Source: Arthrobacter sp. M4 (GTDB lineage: Bacteria > Actinomycetota > Actinomycetes > Actinomycetales > Micrococcaceae). From it: a stretch of 64,000 nucleotides of DNA. How positions within the stretch are numbered: the first letter of the stretch is position 1; each line of letters begins with the position of its first letter. The notes below the pieces were generated by a model. The model was not told the origin of the DNA, ran no database searches, and saw nothing but the letters and a program-made list of their open reading frames with translations. The position numbers and the translations under genes were made by a program. Below, piece after piece: positions 44,657 through 52,699 of the stretch. The stretch spans positions 62,001 to 126,000 of the forward strand of contig NZ_JAIWYX010000004.1 in assembly GCF_020251205.1 (NCBI RefSeq), given 5' to 3'.

Positions 44657-44708
44657 GTGGCAGATGAGGGATTCGAACCCCCGTAGGCAGTGCCAGCTGA
44701 TTTACAGT
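44657..44708. repeat. attL (52-bp direct repeat, 3' part of tRNA-Tyr)
   Basis: Identical to 58499-58550 over 52 bases, from GTGGCAGATGAGGGATTCGA to the anticodon loop (TTTACAGT). It is the displaced 3' half of tRNA-Tyr and has lost the 5' half, so it makes no tRNA. Confidence 0.95.
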
Positions 44709-44811
44709 GATTTGACCGTCGTGACCGGCAGGAACTGCCCATAACCTTCCGCCCGGAATCTAGGTGAAATTCGGGGGTTCGACGTCCTGCTCATCACCTC
44801 GCACACCCGCT

Positions 44812-44834
44812 TGTGCTCGGGCGTATGTGCTCAC
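44812..44834 (+). promoter_or_regulatory. Candidate integrase arm-type sites, left
   Basis: TGTGCTCGG (44812-44820) and TGTGCTCAC (44826-44834), 14 bp apart, about 104 bp inside attL. The same nonamer is tandem near attR. Such paired short repeats at both ends of an element are where lambda-type integrases place their N-terminal domains. Confidence 0.55.
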
Positions 44835-44841
44835 GGAGTGA

Positions 44842-45057
44842 TCACCTGCATACCCTCATCTGTAGCTTCCGGAAACGCTCCACATCAGCCAGTGGGATGC
44901 GGGTCGGTGAGTTGACCTTCCCGGTGCCTGTCTTGTACGCATTCGGGAACTTGCCCTGGCGGGCGAGCACTCGGACCGTTTCCGGGCTAATGGACAGGAT
45001 CTCAGCGACTTCCTTCACTCGCAGGTCCTTTTGAATTTGCCATTCTTTGCTTGTCAT
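44842..45057 (-). CDS. HTH (excisionase/MerR-like) protein, 71 aa
   Basis: From ATG 45057: a winged helix of the excisionase family (R-V-K-E-V-A-E-I-L-S-I-S-P-E-T-V-R-V-L-A, then K-V-N-S-P-T-R-I-P-L-A-D-V-E-R-F). Close to attL and to the arm-type repeats, it may be a recombination directionality factor. The AlpA-like gene at 56272 is a rival for that role. Confidence 0.78.
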   Translation of the reverse strand: MTSKEWQIQKDLRVKEVAEILSISPETVRVLARQGKFPNAYKTGTGKVNSPTRIPLADVERFRKLQMRVCR

Positions 45058-45221
45058 GGCCACACAGTAAACGCCCATTAGACCATTGACTGAAAGTCCC
45101 TAATCGTCCCGGCGAGCCGCCCCAAATCTCCCTAGTCAAAGCCCCAGAAGACTCCCCAATCTTCCCTAGTGGCGTTTCTAACATCTATTGATTTGTCGCC
45201 CGGTGGTCGTACGATCTGCTC

Positions 45222-45635
45222 ATGAAATCAATAATGGGGGCAGCCGCTGCGGCGGCAATTTCACTTTGTCTGGCCGGCTGCGCATTCAACGCCGGAACCG
45301 CAATTCCTTCGCCAACACCAACACCAACACCAACCCAGCCGTTGATCACGAAGGCCAGAGACTCCTGCAATGTCACGGATCCCGATTACGCCCCGCTGGG
45401 TGATGGGGGTTATTCGATCACGTTAAAGGGCAAGCCCAAGTACGGAGGTGGCCTGCCGATGTCAGACATCGCCTGCATCCTGAAGGCCGTCAACGTCCCC
45501 GACAGCGTCGTGTCCCAGATGGACTCGACACGGGCTCTGGACGGCATGCAGAGGGCATCATGGGACAAGATCTCGGCATCCTGGACTTATCACCCTGACA
45601 ACGGCTTTAGAGTGATTCTCAGCGAATCGAAGTAG
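45222..45635 (+). CDS. Small secreted lipoprotein, 137 aa
   Basis: Signal peptide ending in lipobox L-A-G-C, then P-S-P-T-P-T-P-T spacer coded by ACACCA repeats, then a ~95-residue outer domain with two Cys. It has no strong ribosome site; TACGAT about 11 bp upstream of the ATG could be a -10 box of a near-leaderless message. Lysogeny-expressed lipoproteins in prophages can block superinfection; nothing in the sequence proves that here. Confidence 0.78.
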   Translation: MKSIMGAAAAAAISLCLAGCAFNAGTAIPSPTPTPTPTQPLITKARDSCNVTDPDYAPLGDGGYSITLKGKPKYGGGLPMSDIACILKAVNVPDSVVSQMDSTRALDGMQRASWDKISASWTYHPDNGFRVILSESK

Positions 45636-45663
45636 TGCTCAGGTTATCTACAGGGGGTCCCGA

Positions 45664-46368
45664 GTGGGGTTTTGGCGTGAATCGCGTAAATGGTGGATAG
45701 GCCCAGAATATGCGTGGGACAACCTTGGCCGGGGCGAATCGAATGGTGCAATGTCGCAGGGATCGATCAGGTATGAATCTGCTCGCCGTTGGCCACTGGT
45801 CTTTCCTGATGTCGAAAGCCTACGAACATTTTGGGCGACTCTTGAGCGCTTCGTGGTACCAACCGAAGCGGAAGCTGCAGCATTTCGAGAAGGAACCCAA
45901 ACCGGAAGTATTCAAGCAAATGTGATTGCATGGGTTCACGGAAAGATGTTCACGTCTGTCGAGGATTTACTCGAGTACCCCCAGCGGAACCTTCACGAGT
46001 TGAGGCTCGAGGCTTTGGGTCGCCCTGGGCATCACGTGACAATATGGATGCATCTCAGCAAAGCAAATACAGACCTCTCGCTGTTTCGTGCGACTGGAGG
46101 CTATGTCTTTGTCTCCGGCACGGAGGTCCACAACAACTCGGCAACGATGGTTTTCCGTGACGTTGTCGATACATTCCTAGCCATGACAAGACCAGCCACT
46201 CTTTGGGAGCGACTTCGTCGCGCACCCATCGTGACCAAGCTGTCAGAAGCAGAGCTCTATGCCGATTCCAGAGCAGCCAAGGTCAGGTGGCAGTCATGGG
46301 TCGGGGCAGCGATAATTAGCCTACTTGGTGGCTATGCCGGGGCATTCTTCCAGCAGATTCTCAAATGA
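45664..46368 (+). CDS. Hypothetical protein with C-terminal membrane helix, 234 aa
   Basis: Start GTG 45664 (or ATG codon 29). A soluble N-terminal ~200 residues with no motif I know, then one membrane helix at the very C-terminus (G-A-A-I-I-S-L-L-G-G-Y-A-G-A-F-F), i.e. a tail-anchored arrangement. Base composition is clearly lower in G+C than the chromosome, and it has more AT-ending codons. Probably an accessory (moron) gene with the preceding lipoprotein. Confidence 0.7.
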   Translation: MGFWRESRKWWIGPEYAWDNLGRGESNGAMSQGSIRYESARRWPLVFPDVESLRTFWATLERFVVPTEAEAAAFREGTQTGSIQANVIAWVHGKMFTSVEDLLEYPQRNLHELRLEALGRPGHHVTIWMHLSKANTDLSLFRATGGYVFVSGTEVHNNSATMVFRDVVDTFLAMTRPATLWERLRRAPIVTKLSEAELYADSRAAKVRWQSWVGAAIISLLGGYAGAFFQQILK

Positions 46369-46384
46369 TTTCAAGGGAATTCCA

Positions 46385-46432
46385 AGGAACCCTTCGGCAA
46401 AAGCCCGCTCTATCCCTCTGAGCTACAAGGCC
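46385..46432 (-). pseudogene. tRNA-like 5' fragment
   Basis: The minus strand reads GGCCTTGTAGCTCAGAGGGA then TAGAGC, a complete tRNA acceptor 5' strand and D-arm. The downstream part cannot be folded into a proper anticodon arm and the 3' acceptor is missing. It may be a remnant of an older attachment site or of a phage-borne tRNA. Confidence 0.5.
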
Positions 46433-46584
46433 ACACCATCCAAACGAATGAATGGAGCACTAGGCTAATCGGACCTCGCCACTGTCCGCAAAACACCCGA
46501 GGGCCGTTGTTAGGCGGATCAGAAGGGGTTTGCGATGGGTCCAAAGGGTCTCCATCGCTGCGCCAGTACCCTGCCAGAAGGGAT

Positions 46585-46803
46585 TCAGCGGCGAGATTCC
46601 AAGGCGACGACGATGCGCTTCAGGTATCCGATGACCACCAATAGCAAGCCACCCAGACTCAGCGAAATGGTCAGGGCGATGCTTGCGCCTGTCGGCGCTG
46701 TCATGAATGCAAGGATTAGCCCAAGGATGGTGACGATGATTCCGAAGCCGATCAGGGCGTCTCCAGGAGTCTTGGTCTTCTTTGAACCTGTTGTTTGAGT
46801 CAT
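46585..46803 (-). CDS. Small two-helix membrane protein, 72 aa
   Basis: From ATG 46803 (MTQTTGSKKTKTPGD). Two membrane helices (about 17-39 and 43-62) joined by a tight turn, basic ends (K-R-I-V-V-A-L-E-S-R-R). It could be holin-like, but no endolysin gene is present, so this is not claimed. The longer frame upstream has no ribosome site. Confidence 0.6.
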   Translation of the reverse strand: MTQTTGSKKTKTPGDALIGFGIIVTILGLILAFMTAPTGASIALTISLSLGGLLLVVIGYLKRIVVALESRR

Positions 46804-47037
46804 GGCCCTCATTGAACCATGCCGAACCCAGTGGATCGCCGCTGGAAACGCAGGAATCCCCGGTGTACTTACCGGCTTTCTGGGGCCTACGCTGGGCGAC
46901 ATGGAGCTATACGTGAACTGCTTGGGGTCTCAAAAGCTTACAAGAGGCCAGCCAGCGGCTATGTGGAGGATGAGATTTCCCTAGGAAGTCTGTCAATAGC
47001 CCAGTGCGGGCCCCGAAAGCGAAGGGCAGGTCCCTGA

Positions 47038-47592
47038 CTAGTCTTCCGGGTCGTCTTGGTGTACTCGGCTCGGCGCCTCAGGTTTCCGCTGGGCCTCTCT
47101 GCTCTGCCTCCTGCGGCCTACCAAAAACACGCTCACCAACCCGACGAGGTCCACGGTACCTAGAAATGCACCGGCGACTTCGGCTCCGCCGCGAATCAAA
47201 TCGTAGGAAAAGTAACCGAACGTCAAGGCGACCAGGAGAGCGCACCCTTGACCTACGTACGCTCTAATGTCCGCGCCCTTAGTAACCCTCTGCTCGAGGC
47301 TCTGGCGGTGTGCGGCCTGTCGTTCTGCCATCGCCAGAATACGTTCGGGTGCACTCGGGAGTACTTCACCATGCTCTCGCATGATGAAGGGGGGAGGTAC
47401 CGGGCTTGAAAACTGGCCTTTGAGAAGTTCCAATCGCTGTATTACGGTTTCCCTATTGTCTTCGTCGAGAGGGATGCCCTCAAAGACTTGGTCTATGAGG
47501 GCATCTTCATCGGGATCAACCGCCGCGACTTCAGCGTCAGCAGGCTCGGAGTTATCTGCTTCCGCCTCAGGTGCGGAGGCCCGGTCACTCAC
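47038..47592 (-). CDS. DUF2335 family membrane protein, 184 aa
   Basis: GTG 47592 start, overlapping the previous stop (GTGA). Acidic N-terminus (~40 residues), then the DUF2335 core: P-x-x-x-M-R-E-H-G-E-V-L-P-S-A-P-E-R-I-L and A-E-R-Q-A-A-H-R-Q-S-L-E, then two membrane helices. DUF2335 proteins are found in prophages and mobile islands; function unknown. Confidence 0.8.
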   Translation of the reverse strand: MSDRASAPEAEADNSEPADAEVAAVDPDEDALIDQVFEGIPLDEDNRETVIQRLELLKGQFSSPVPPPFIMREHGEVLPSAPERILAMAERQAAHRQSLEQRVTKGADIRAYVGQGCALLVALTFGYFSYDLIRGGAEVAGAFLGTVDLVGLVSVFLVGRRRQSREAQRKPEAPSRVHQDDPED

Positions 47593-47795
47593 AGTGCAGC
47601 GGCGCCGTAGGCCGCTACCAGGTCATCACCGACTGCAGCCCAATCTTGGAATGTTGCTCGCTCGTCAGCGGCCTCTGGCGTCGAACTGACGTTATAGATG
47701 CAAACGCCATCACCCGTTAGGTCGAACACCTGCGCCGCTCCTGAGACGAAGCTGGGCATGCAAAAGAGCAAGGTTGCTCGATTCTTGTTGCTCAT
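47589..47795 (-). CDS. Hypothetical protein, 68 aa
   Basis: ATG 47795 has AAGGAGG seven bases upstream, and the stop overlaps the DUF2335 start as GTGA, so the two are coupled. M-S-N-K-N-R-A-T-L-L-F-C-M-P-S-F-V begins a hydrophobic strand; the rest is acidic. No family known to me. Confidence 0.68.
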   Translation of the reverse strand: MSNKNRATLLFCMPSFVSGAAQVFDLTGDGVCIYNVSSTPEAADERATFQDWAAVGDDLVAAYGAAAL

Positions 47796-48194
47796 CCTCG
47801 CCTCCTTCAGGATTTTGTCCATATGCAACGGTGCCCCCCGAGATTGTCATATGCTTGCAACGTCTTGCGTCATGTGTATGTTCCGGATGATATCACCTGA
47901 GCTGCGCATGGGTCTTCCCAAGTCCAAACTACTTTGTCATGAAAGCTGGGCTGCGCATACAGCCGCCCAGCTGATCAAACGAGGCTGGCATCGACCAGGG
48001 CGGATTCCCACGCCTCGAGCGCCAGCGCCAGCGCTTCATCGTTCGCGCCGGGTGCGTGGCATGCTGTCTTCCCTCTATGGATGGGCTTGATGGTTTCGAA
48101 GGCTAGCTGATTCGGTATCAGCCGATCCGGTTGAATGGCTTGGTATTACTGGGAACTTTGGGACAGTGAGCACAGGGTGAGCACAAATCGGGAT
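47796..48194. other. 399-bp region downstream of the tape-measure gene: remnant frame and integrase-site-like repeats
   Basis: No complete gene. A minus-strand frame at 47975-48145 reads like the C-terminus of a real protein (D-E-A-L-A-L-A-L-E-A-W-E-S-A-L-V) but has no ATG, GTG or TTG, so it looks like a truncated tail. Two copies of GTGAGCACA stand at 48166-48185. This is the point where further tail genes would be expected in a complete phage. Confidence 0.5.
48166..48185 (-). repeat. Internal pair of the integrase arm-like nonamer
   Basis: GTGAGCACA at 48166-48174 and 48177-48185, the reverse complement of the TGTGCTCAC repeats at both element ends, 10 bp beyond the tape-measure stop. Internal arm sites are unexpected and could mark a former element end. 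Confidence 0.55.
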
Positions 48195-50933
48195 TCATCG
48201 CGACGGCCTCCGCTGCGCGTCCTGGTTCGCCCGGAAGATGGCCGACTCAGCTTGGTCGTATGCGACTGACCGGACAACCGCCTGGACCTCCTCGCCAGTG
48301 AAGGGGTTCGTCACGATGGCGGTGAGATTGATGACGGGCTGTTGTTGGGGCGGAAGCTGCCCGGTCCTGTTCATGTAGTCCAGTGCCGGTAGTCCGATGG
48401 ATTCCGCCGAAGCCCGCTTGATTACGAACTCCTTGGGCGTGAGCATCGCCGGCACGACGTCCGTCCCTCGTGGAATGAAGGGCGACCCACCGGCGGCCAG
48501 ATAATTGATTGGACCGCCATCCGCCCTGTACTGGGGAATCTCCCCTCCCTCGGAGCGGTAGGCGTTGCCGGTGGCGTACTGGTTCGCGGTGTTCATCGCG
48601 TTCGCCGTGCCGGTGTCCCCGGAGTCACGGACGGTACTGATCCGTTCCTGCGTGTAGATCGTCACGGTCTTACCGGTGAGGGAGTTGATCGCGTTCTGGA
48701 AGCCCTGCAGCTTCAACTCGGCCTCGGCCTTGTCAATGTCCAGTTTCGTGGGTTTCACCTTCAGCTTGTCCACGTCGTACAGCTTGTTGATGTAGTTCTG
48801 GACCTCCTCGGTGAGGAGACCCTGGGATCTCATCGATTCTTCAAGCGCTGCCTTGGACGCCCCGTACGCGGCGGTGCCCTTCTCCGTGGACCCGGTGGCC
48901 TTCGCGACAGCCTCCGCCGCGGCCTGGTCCGCGGTGGCTTTGTTCTGCAGGGCCTGCTGGTTCGCGACAGCGGCCTCGGTGGTGCCCTGGATCGCCAGCC
49001 CGTTGGTCTGGAACGACTTCGTGACGCTGTTCGTCGCTGCTGCGGAGCGGGTTTGAGCCTGCTCCAGCGATAGGCCAGTGCCGTTCAGCACCTCCCAAGC
49101 CTCTTTGAGGAGGCCTGCAGCGTTGTTCTGCAACTGCATGGCGAGGGTTTGCGCCTCGGTGGACTCTTTTGCCTTATCCATCGCGGCAGCGGCCTGCCCG
49201 TACATGCTGACGGACGTGCCATACGTGTTGGCGTTGAGCATCAGGGCGAGCGACTCAGCGTCCGTTGCCCGGGCCGTATCCTGCTTGATCGTGGTCAGCT
49301 CTTTGTGCGCTTCCAGGTTGTCCTGGATGGAGTCCGAGTTCGAGCGGATCCCGTTGGTGAGGGTCTCCTTTGCATGGGTCAGGCGAAGCGACGTGTCCGT
49401 GAGGTTCTCGTCGCCGCGGCGGAACTCGGCGCGGCGGTCGATCGCTTCAGCCATGACCTCGTTCACGGTGTCAATCGCGTCCTTGTTTCCAAGGATGGCT
49501 TTCGTCACGGTCTGTGTGGACAGGCCCAGCGACGCGGCGGCCTCCCGCATTTCCTTCGTCGTCGCCGCATGCGCTGCCTGTAGGCGGACGTTCTCACCGA
49601 TCAGGCCATTGTCCCGCTCCACCGCGTCACCATACGAAACGAGGGACGCTGTGCCCTGGTCTGTGGACACTGCCGAGGTGGCGGCCATGACGCCCAGCCC
49701 TGCGATTGCGGCCGTCAGGACCCCAACTACCGGGACAGCGAGGTTCGCCATGACGCCAGTGAAGCCGATGGCCTCGGCAACAGTGATGATGGTCCGCGCC
49801 ATCGTGGTGTTGAAGGCGATGTTCATCGCTGGACCCAGCGCAGTTGCCGTTGTGAGCAGGCCGGCGAGGACGGGAAGCGGAAGGCTGTTCAGCCCGTCCG
49901 CGATGCCGCTGAGGACCGTGATCACCACCGGGCCCAGGGGCGCGAAGGCTGCCAGGATGTTGCCGCCCAAGGTCACGAGATTCTCGATGAGCCGCATGAC
50001 ACTTGGGAGGTTCTGCTGGGCGTAGACGATGAACTGGGAGAAGCCATCGCTGTTGGTGAAGGAAAACAGCCAAGTCACGAACTTGCCCAGTTCCACACCG
50101 CCCTGCTGCAGGAGCGGGTTCATTTTCTCCAGCCCGGACAGGACCCCGCGGAGTGCCGTGCCGCCCATGTTGCCCAGCAGGGATGACGAGTCCCCGATCA
50201 TCCTGTTGAGGAACGGCATCCGGTCATTGATGCCATCCACAGACTGCGTGAAGGCGGTGAGCATACCAGCGGCCGAGGTCTGGGAAAGTTGCAGCATGTT
50301 GGCCTTCAACGAGCCAAGCTGCGCGGCGTACTGGTTCCCGACATCGGACCCGGATTCCATTTCCTTCTTGATGCCCACCACTGCAGCCACCCCAGCCCCG
50401 GCCATGACACCAAAAGCGGCACCCAAACCGATGGCGGCGGCGCCGATGGGCGCGGCTGCCGACAAGATTGCGGGGGACATAGCAATGAGGACGGACAGAC
50501 CAGACACGTGCCGGCGGTTCGCCTCATGCGCCCGGTTCACGGCCCCGGTGTTTTTATCCTGCTCCTCTGTGGACTTCGACTTCGCTGCTGCGAGTTTCGC
50601 TTCAGCGTCCGATTCGGCATCAACGGCACGTTTCAGGGTCAGTCGCGCCGAGGCCGCCTGGATGGAATCGTCGCCGTACTTCTTCGTGACTGCGTCCAGT
50701 TTCTCCTGCGCGATCGTGGACCGCATGTAGGAGTTTTCGAGGTTCCGTTCGGCCTTCGCGACGGCCTCAAGTTTCGCGAGGGCGGGTCCGACATTCGCGT
50801 CGACCTTGACCGTGGGGGACAGCGAACCAACCTCCCGGGCCTCCGCCCGCGCCTCATCCATGCCCCGCTTGAAATCAGAGCGATCAAGGGTGAGTTTGGC
50901 GTCAATCGAGCCAGTCGTAGTTGGTCCGGTCAT
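48195..50933 (-). CDS. Phage tail tape-measure protein, 912 aa
   Basis: Sets tail length and takes part in DNA passage. N-terminal coiled coil (about 1-135, Ala/Glu/Lys-rich), hydrophobic segments about 145-185 and 345-425, then long Ala-rich helices and a C-terminal P-F-I-P-R-G-T-D-V-V-P-A-M-L-T-P-K-E-F-V-I block that is common at the end of actinophage tape measures. At about 0.15 nm per residue it would fit a tail near 130-140 nm, siphovirus-like. It lies alone with a gp10-like gene; chaperones, major tail and tip genes are absent. Confidence 0.93.
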   Translation of the reverse strand: MTGPTTTGSIDAKLTLDRSDFKRGMDEARAEAREVGSLSPTVKVDANVGPALAKLEAVAKAERNLENSYMRSTIAQEKLDAVTKKYGDDSIQAASARLTLKRAVDAESDAEAKLAAAKSKSTEEQDKNTGAVNRAHEANRRHVSGLSVLIAMSPAILSAAAPIGAAAIGLGAAFGVMAGAGVAAVVGIKKEMESGSDVGNQYAAQLGSLKANMLQLSQTSAAGMLTAFTQSVDGINDRMPFLNRMIGDSSSLLGNMGGTALRGVLSGLEKMNPLLQQGGVELGKFVTWLFSFTNSDGFSQFIVYAQQNLPSVMRLIENLVTLGGNILAAFAPLGPVVITVLSGIADGLNSLPLPVLAGLLTTATALGPAMNIAFNTTMARTIITVAEAIGFTGVMANLAVPVVGVLTAAIAGLGVMAATSAVSTDQGTASLVSYGDAVERDNGLIGENVRLQAAHAATTKEMREAAASLGLSTQTVTKAILGNKDAIDTVNEVMAEAIDRRAEFRRGDENLTDTSLRLTHAKETLTNGIRSNSDSIQDNLEAHKELTTIKQDTARATDAESLALMLNANTYGTSVSMYGQAAAAMDKAKESTEAQTLAMQLQNNAAGLLKEAWEVLNGTGLSLEQAQTRSAAATNSVTKSFQTNGLAIQGTTEAAVANQQALQNKATADQAAAEAVAKATGSTEKGTAAYGASKAALEESMRSQGLLTEEVQNYINKLYDVDKLKVKPTKLDIDKAEAELKLQGFQNAINSLTGKTVTIYTQERISTVRDSGDTGTANAMNTANQYATGNAYRSEGGEIPQYRADGGPINYLAAGGSPFIPRGTDVVPAMLTPKEFVIKRASAESIGLPALDYMNRTGQLPPQQQPVINLTAIVTNPFTGEEVQAVVRSVAYDQAESAIFRANQDAQRRPSR

Positions 50934-50965
50934 GTCTCAGGCTTCCTTGCTAAGTAGCTGGTGGC

Positions 50966-51310
50966 TTATTGCATTGCCTTATGGATCTCTTGGCCGAGGA
51001 TTTCCAAGACCTTGGGGGTCTCGGTCTCAACGGCCGACGTCAGGTAGAGGCGCTGACCGACTTCATGCCGCAGAATTTCGTACTCCTGGTAGCGGGCGTA
51101 CGGTCCGGGGTAGTACACGGAAGCGCCACTCTTGTCGATGGCATTGACCGTCGACGCCCCGGCCCGGAGGTCCCCCGATTCCAGTGGTGTACGGGATACG
51201 GCGACCTCCCGCAAATGCTCCATGGCCTTGAACGCGGCATCGGGGATGGCGGCATCTACCCGTTCCTCGATCCCGTCAAGGTAGGCTTCGAAGCCTTCGC
51301 TGCCGCTCAT
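50966..51310 (-). CDS. HK97 gp10-like head-tail/tail-completion protein, 114 aa
   Basis: I-E-E-R-V-D-A-A-I-P-D-A-A, then V-S-R-T-P-L-E-S-G-D-L-R-A-G and Y-Y-P-G-P-Y-A-R-Y-Q-E-Y-E fit the gp10/minor tail family. It normally sits between connector and major tail genes; here it is next to the tape measure with neither. ATG 51310 overlaps the previous stop (ATGA). Confidence 0.82.
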   Translation of the reverse strand: MSGSEGFEAYLDGIEERVDAAIPDAAFKAMEHLREVAVSRTPLESGDLRAGASTVNAIDKSGASVYYPGPYARYQEYEILRHEVGQRLYLTSAVETETPKVLEILGQEIHKAMQ

Positions 51311-51441
51311 TTCGGCCTCGGTTCACGCCCGGCCAGGACAGCGTCTAGACGCCCCTCCTGCTGGGCTTTGACGATCTCCTCCGGGCTCATCGTCTTGAGC
51401 TGCTCAGAGGTGCACTGGGCGTCGTCCTGGGCGGCGCTCAT
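51307..51441 (-). CDS. Small protein, 44 aa
   Basis: A short gene fitting exactly between neighbours with ATGA overlaps at both ends. It reads M-S-A-A-Q-D-D-A-Q-C then S-P-E-E-I-V-K-A-Q-Q-E-G-R-L-D-A-V-L-A-G, a charged helical protein. The perfect overlap and codon use support it. Such short proteins are common in actinophage structural operons. Confidence 0.72.
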   Translation of the reverse strand: MSAAQDDAQCTSEQLKTMSPEEIVKAQQEGRLDAVLAGREPRPK

Positions 51442-52217
51442 TCGGCGTATGCCTCAGCCTCGGTGATCACCCTCAAGTTGTTCCGCTTGATCACATCGTC
51501 AGGGAACGGCTCGTCTTTCGCAGTCACAGCACCGTTGGGGCCGCGGTAGAAGTACTTGGCAGAGTTCTCAGGGGCCTCTGCGTCAATCGCGGCCAGGTCG
51601 CCGAACAGGTCCTCGCCGGCATCCACGAACTCGAGGTGCTTGTACTTGTTTTCACGGGCAAGCATGTTCAGTGCGCGGTTCACAAACACGTTGATGTCAA
51701 TGGCGTCGACCCTGCGTCGACCGACGATCACCCCGGCGGCTGATCCGGGATACCCATTAGCTGCAAGCCTCACTCCCCCATGCGTAGGCGCTGCCCCTCC
51801 CGAGTGCTTCTGCTCCGGGATACCCAGGCTTTCGGCCCGGCGGCGGAAGTCCCGCACGTTCTCGTTGCGTGCCTCGGCCGCTTCGTAAAGTTCCCGAAGA
51901 GCATCCACAGCGGTTTTCAGCTGCTTGCTGAACTTCGCTCCATCGCCCTTCACTTGGGCTGTGATGTCAGCGTTCAGGGCCTCGCAGGCGTCGATGCGTG
52001 CCGCTTCACGCGCAGCTTCTGCCTTGCGCTTTGCCGCTTCCTGCCGGAGCCGCACAAAGCCAAGGAGCCCGCGTGCCCGCTCCACCTCCTCGAACGTGAC
52101 AGAGTCGTCGCCGGAGCGGACTTTTTCCTCTAGCGCGCTGACCAATTGCTCGGCCTCGGCCGCTTCCCGTTTGGCGTCGGCAATGATCCGGTCAGGGTGG
52201 AGGTCTTCAGTGCTCAT
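51438..52217 (-). CDS. Hypothetical coiled-coil protein, 259 aa
   Basis: First 130 residues are a charged coiled coil (E-A-A-K-R-K-A-E-A-A-R-E-A-A-R), then a Gly/Ala linker and a mixed domain with V-D-A-I-D-I-N-V-F-V-N-R-A-L-N and a Y-F-Y-R-G-P-N-G segment. The head-region position (before gp10-like gene) and coiled-coil-plus-domain shape would suit a scaffold or decoy capsid-size factor, but there is no recognisable family. Confidence 0.7.
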   Translation of the reverse strand: MSTEDLHPDRIIADAKREAAEAEQLVSALEEKVRSGDDSVTFEEVERARGLLGFVRLRQEAAKRKAEAAREAARIDACEALNADITAQVKGDGAKFSKQLKTAVDALRELYEAAEARNENVRDFRRRAESLGIPEQKHSGGAAPTHGGVRLAANGYPGSAAGVIVGRRRVDAIDINVFVNRALNMLARENKYKHLEFVDAGEDLFGDLAAIDAEAPENSAKYFYRGPNGAVTAKDEPFPDDVIKRNNLRVITEAEAYAE

Positions 52218-52699
52218 GCTGCCTGGTTCCTTAGGACGTTTTCCAATGAATCGATGTCAACTAACCAGCTGCGGTGGCCTATGCGCTTCGCAATGACCCG
52301 GCCGGACGCTGCAAGCCTCCGCACTTGACGCTCGCTGCGACCGGTCCGGGCCGCTGCTTCCATGACACCTAACCAACTGGTTGCACCCATCCTTGCCGGG
52401 ACGCGTCCGATAAAGGACGCCACGGCCGCTGGCGCAAGCTCAGCCCCCGATGCCTCCTGCAAAGCACGGAACACGGGCAGCGCCCAGACCTGCACGCCGG
52501 CGCCGTTCTCGCGCATTTGCCGCTCCTGGTCGCGCATGAGCGACCGCAGGACCGCCGCGGCCACTGGACCTCGCACAAGATCGTCAAGGGATGGTCCGGC
52601 GTCGCAGGGCTGGGACTGGTCTTTTGTGATCACCCTGTGTTCACGTCCGCGAAGTGGCCAGTATTGGCGCGGGTTTTGGCCCTGTGAACTGTTCCCCAA
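52214..52699 (-). CDS. HTH DNA-binding protein, up to 161 aa
   Basis: Overlaps the next gene as ATGA. The frame opens at TTG 52699, directly after the preceding stop; GTG 52633 is an alternative start. C-terminal helix-turn-helix of the excisionase/MerR kind: G-V-M-E-A-A-A-R-T-G-R-S-E-R-Q-V-R-R-L-A-A-S-G and then I-G-H-R-S-W-L-V-D. Perhaps a transcription factor of the element's late genes. Confidence 0.72.
   Translation of the reverse strand: MGNSSQGQNPRQYWPLRGREHRVITKDQSQPCDAGPSLDDLVRGPVAAAVLRSLMRDQERQMRENGAGVQVWALPVFRALQEASGAELAPAAVASFIGRVPARMGATSWLGVMEAAARTGRSERQVRRLAASGRVIAKRIGHRSWLVDIDSLENVLRNQAA

Noticed and set aside
45307..45345. ACACCA microsatellite as a phase-variation switch
   Set aside because: The 6-bp unit keeps the frame (Pro-Thr spacer), so slippage would only alter spacer length.
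46585..46803. Holin
   Set aside because: Two membrane helices and basic ends fit, but no endolysin is present anywhere in the element.
46819..47037. Possible small HTH-like gene (contains R-E-L-L-G-V-S)
   Set aside because: No ribosome site, overlaps a gene end, and the rest is not HTH-like; at best a decayed fragment.
47698..48090. 130-codon rightward frame over the region past the tape measure
   Set aside because: Composition is random-looking and Cys/Met-rich; the opposite strand has the more protein-like remnant.
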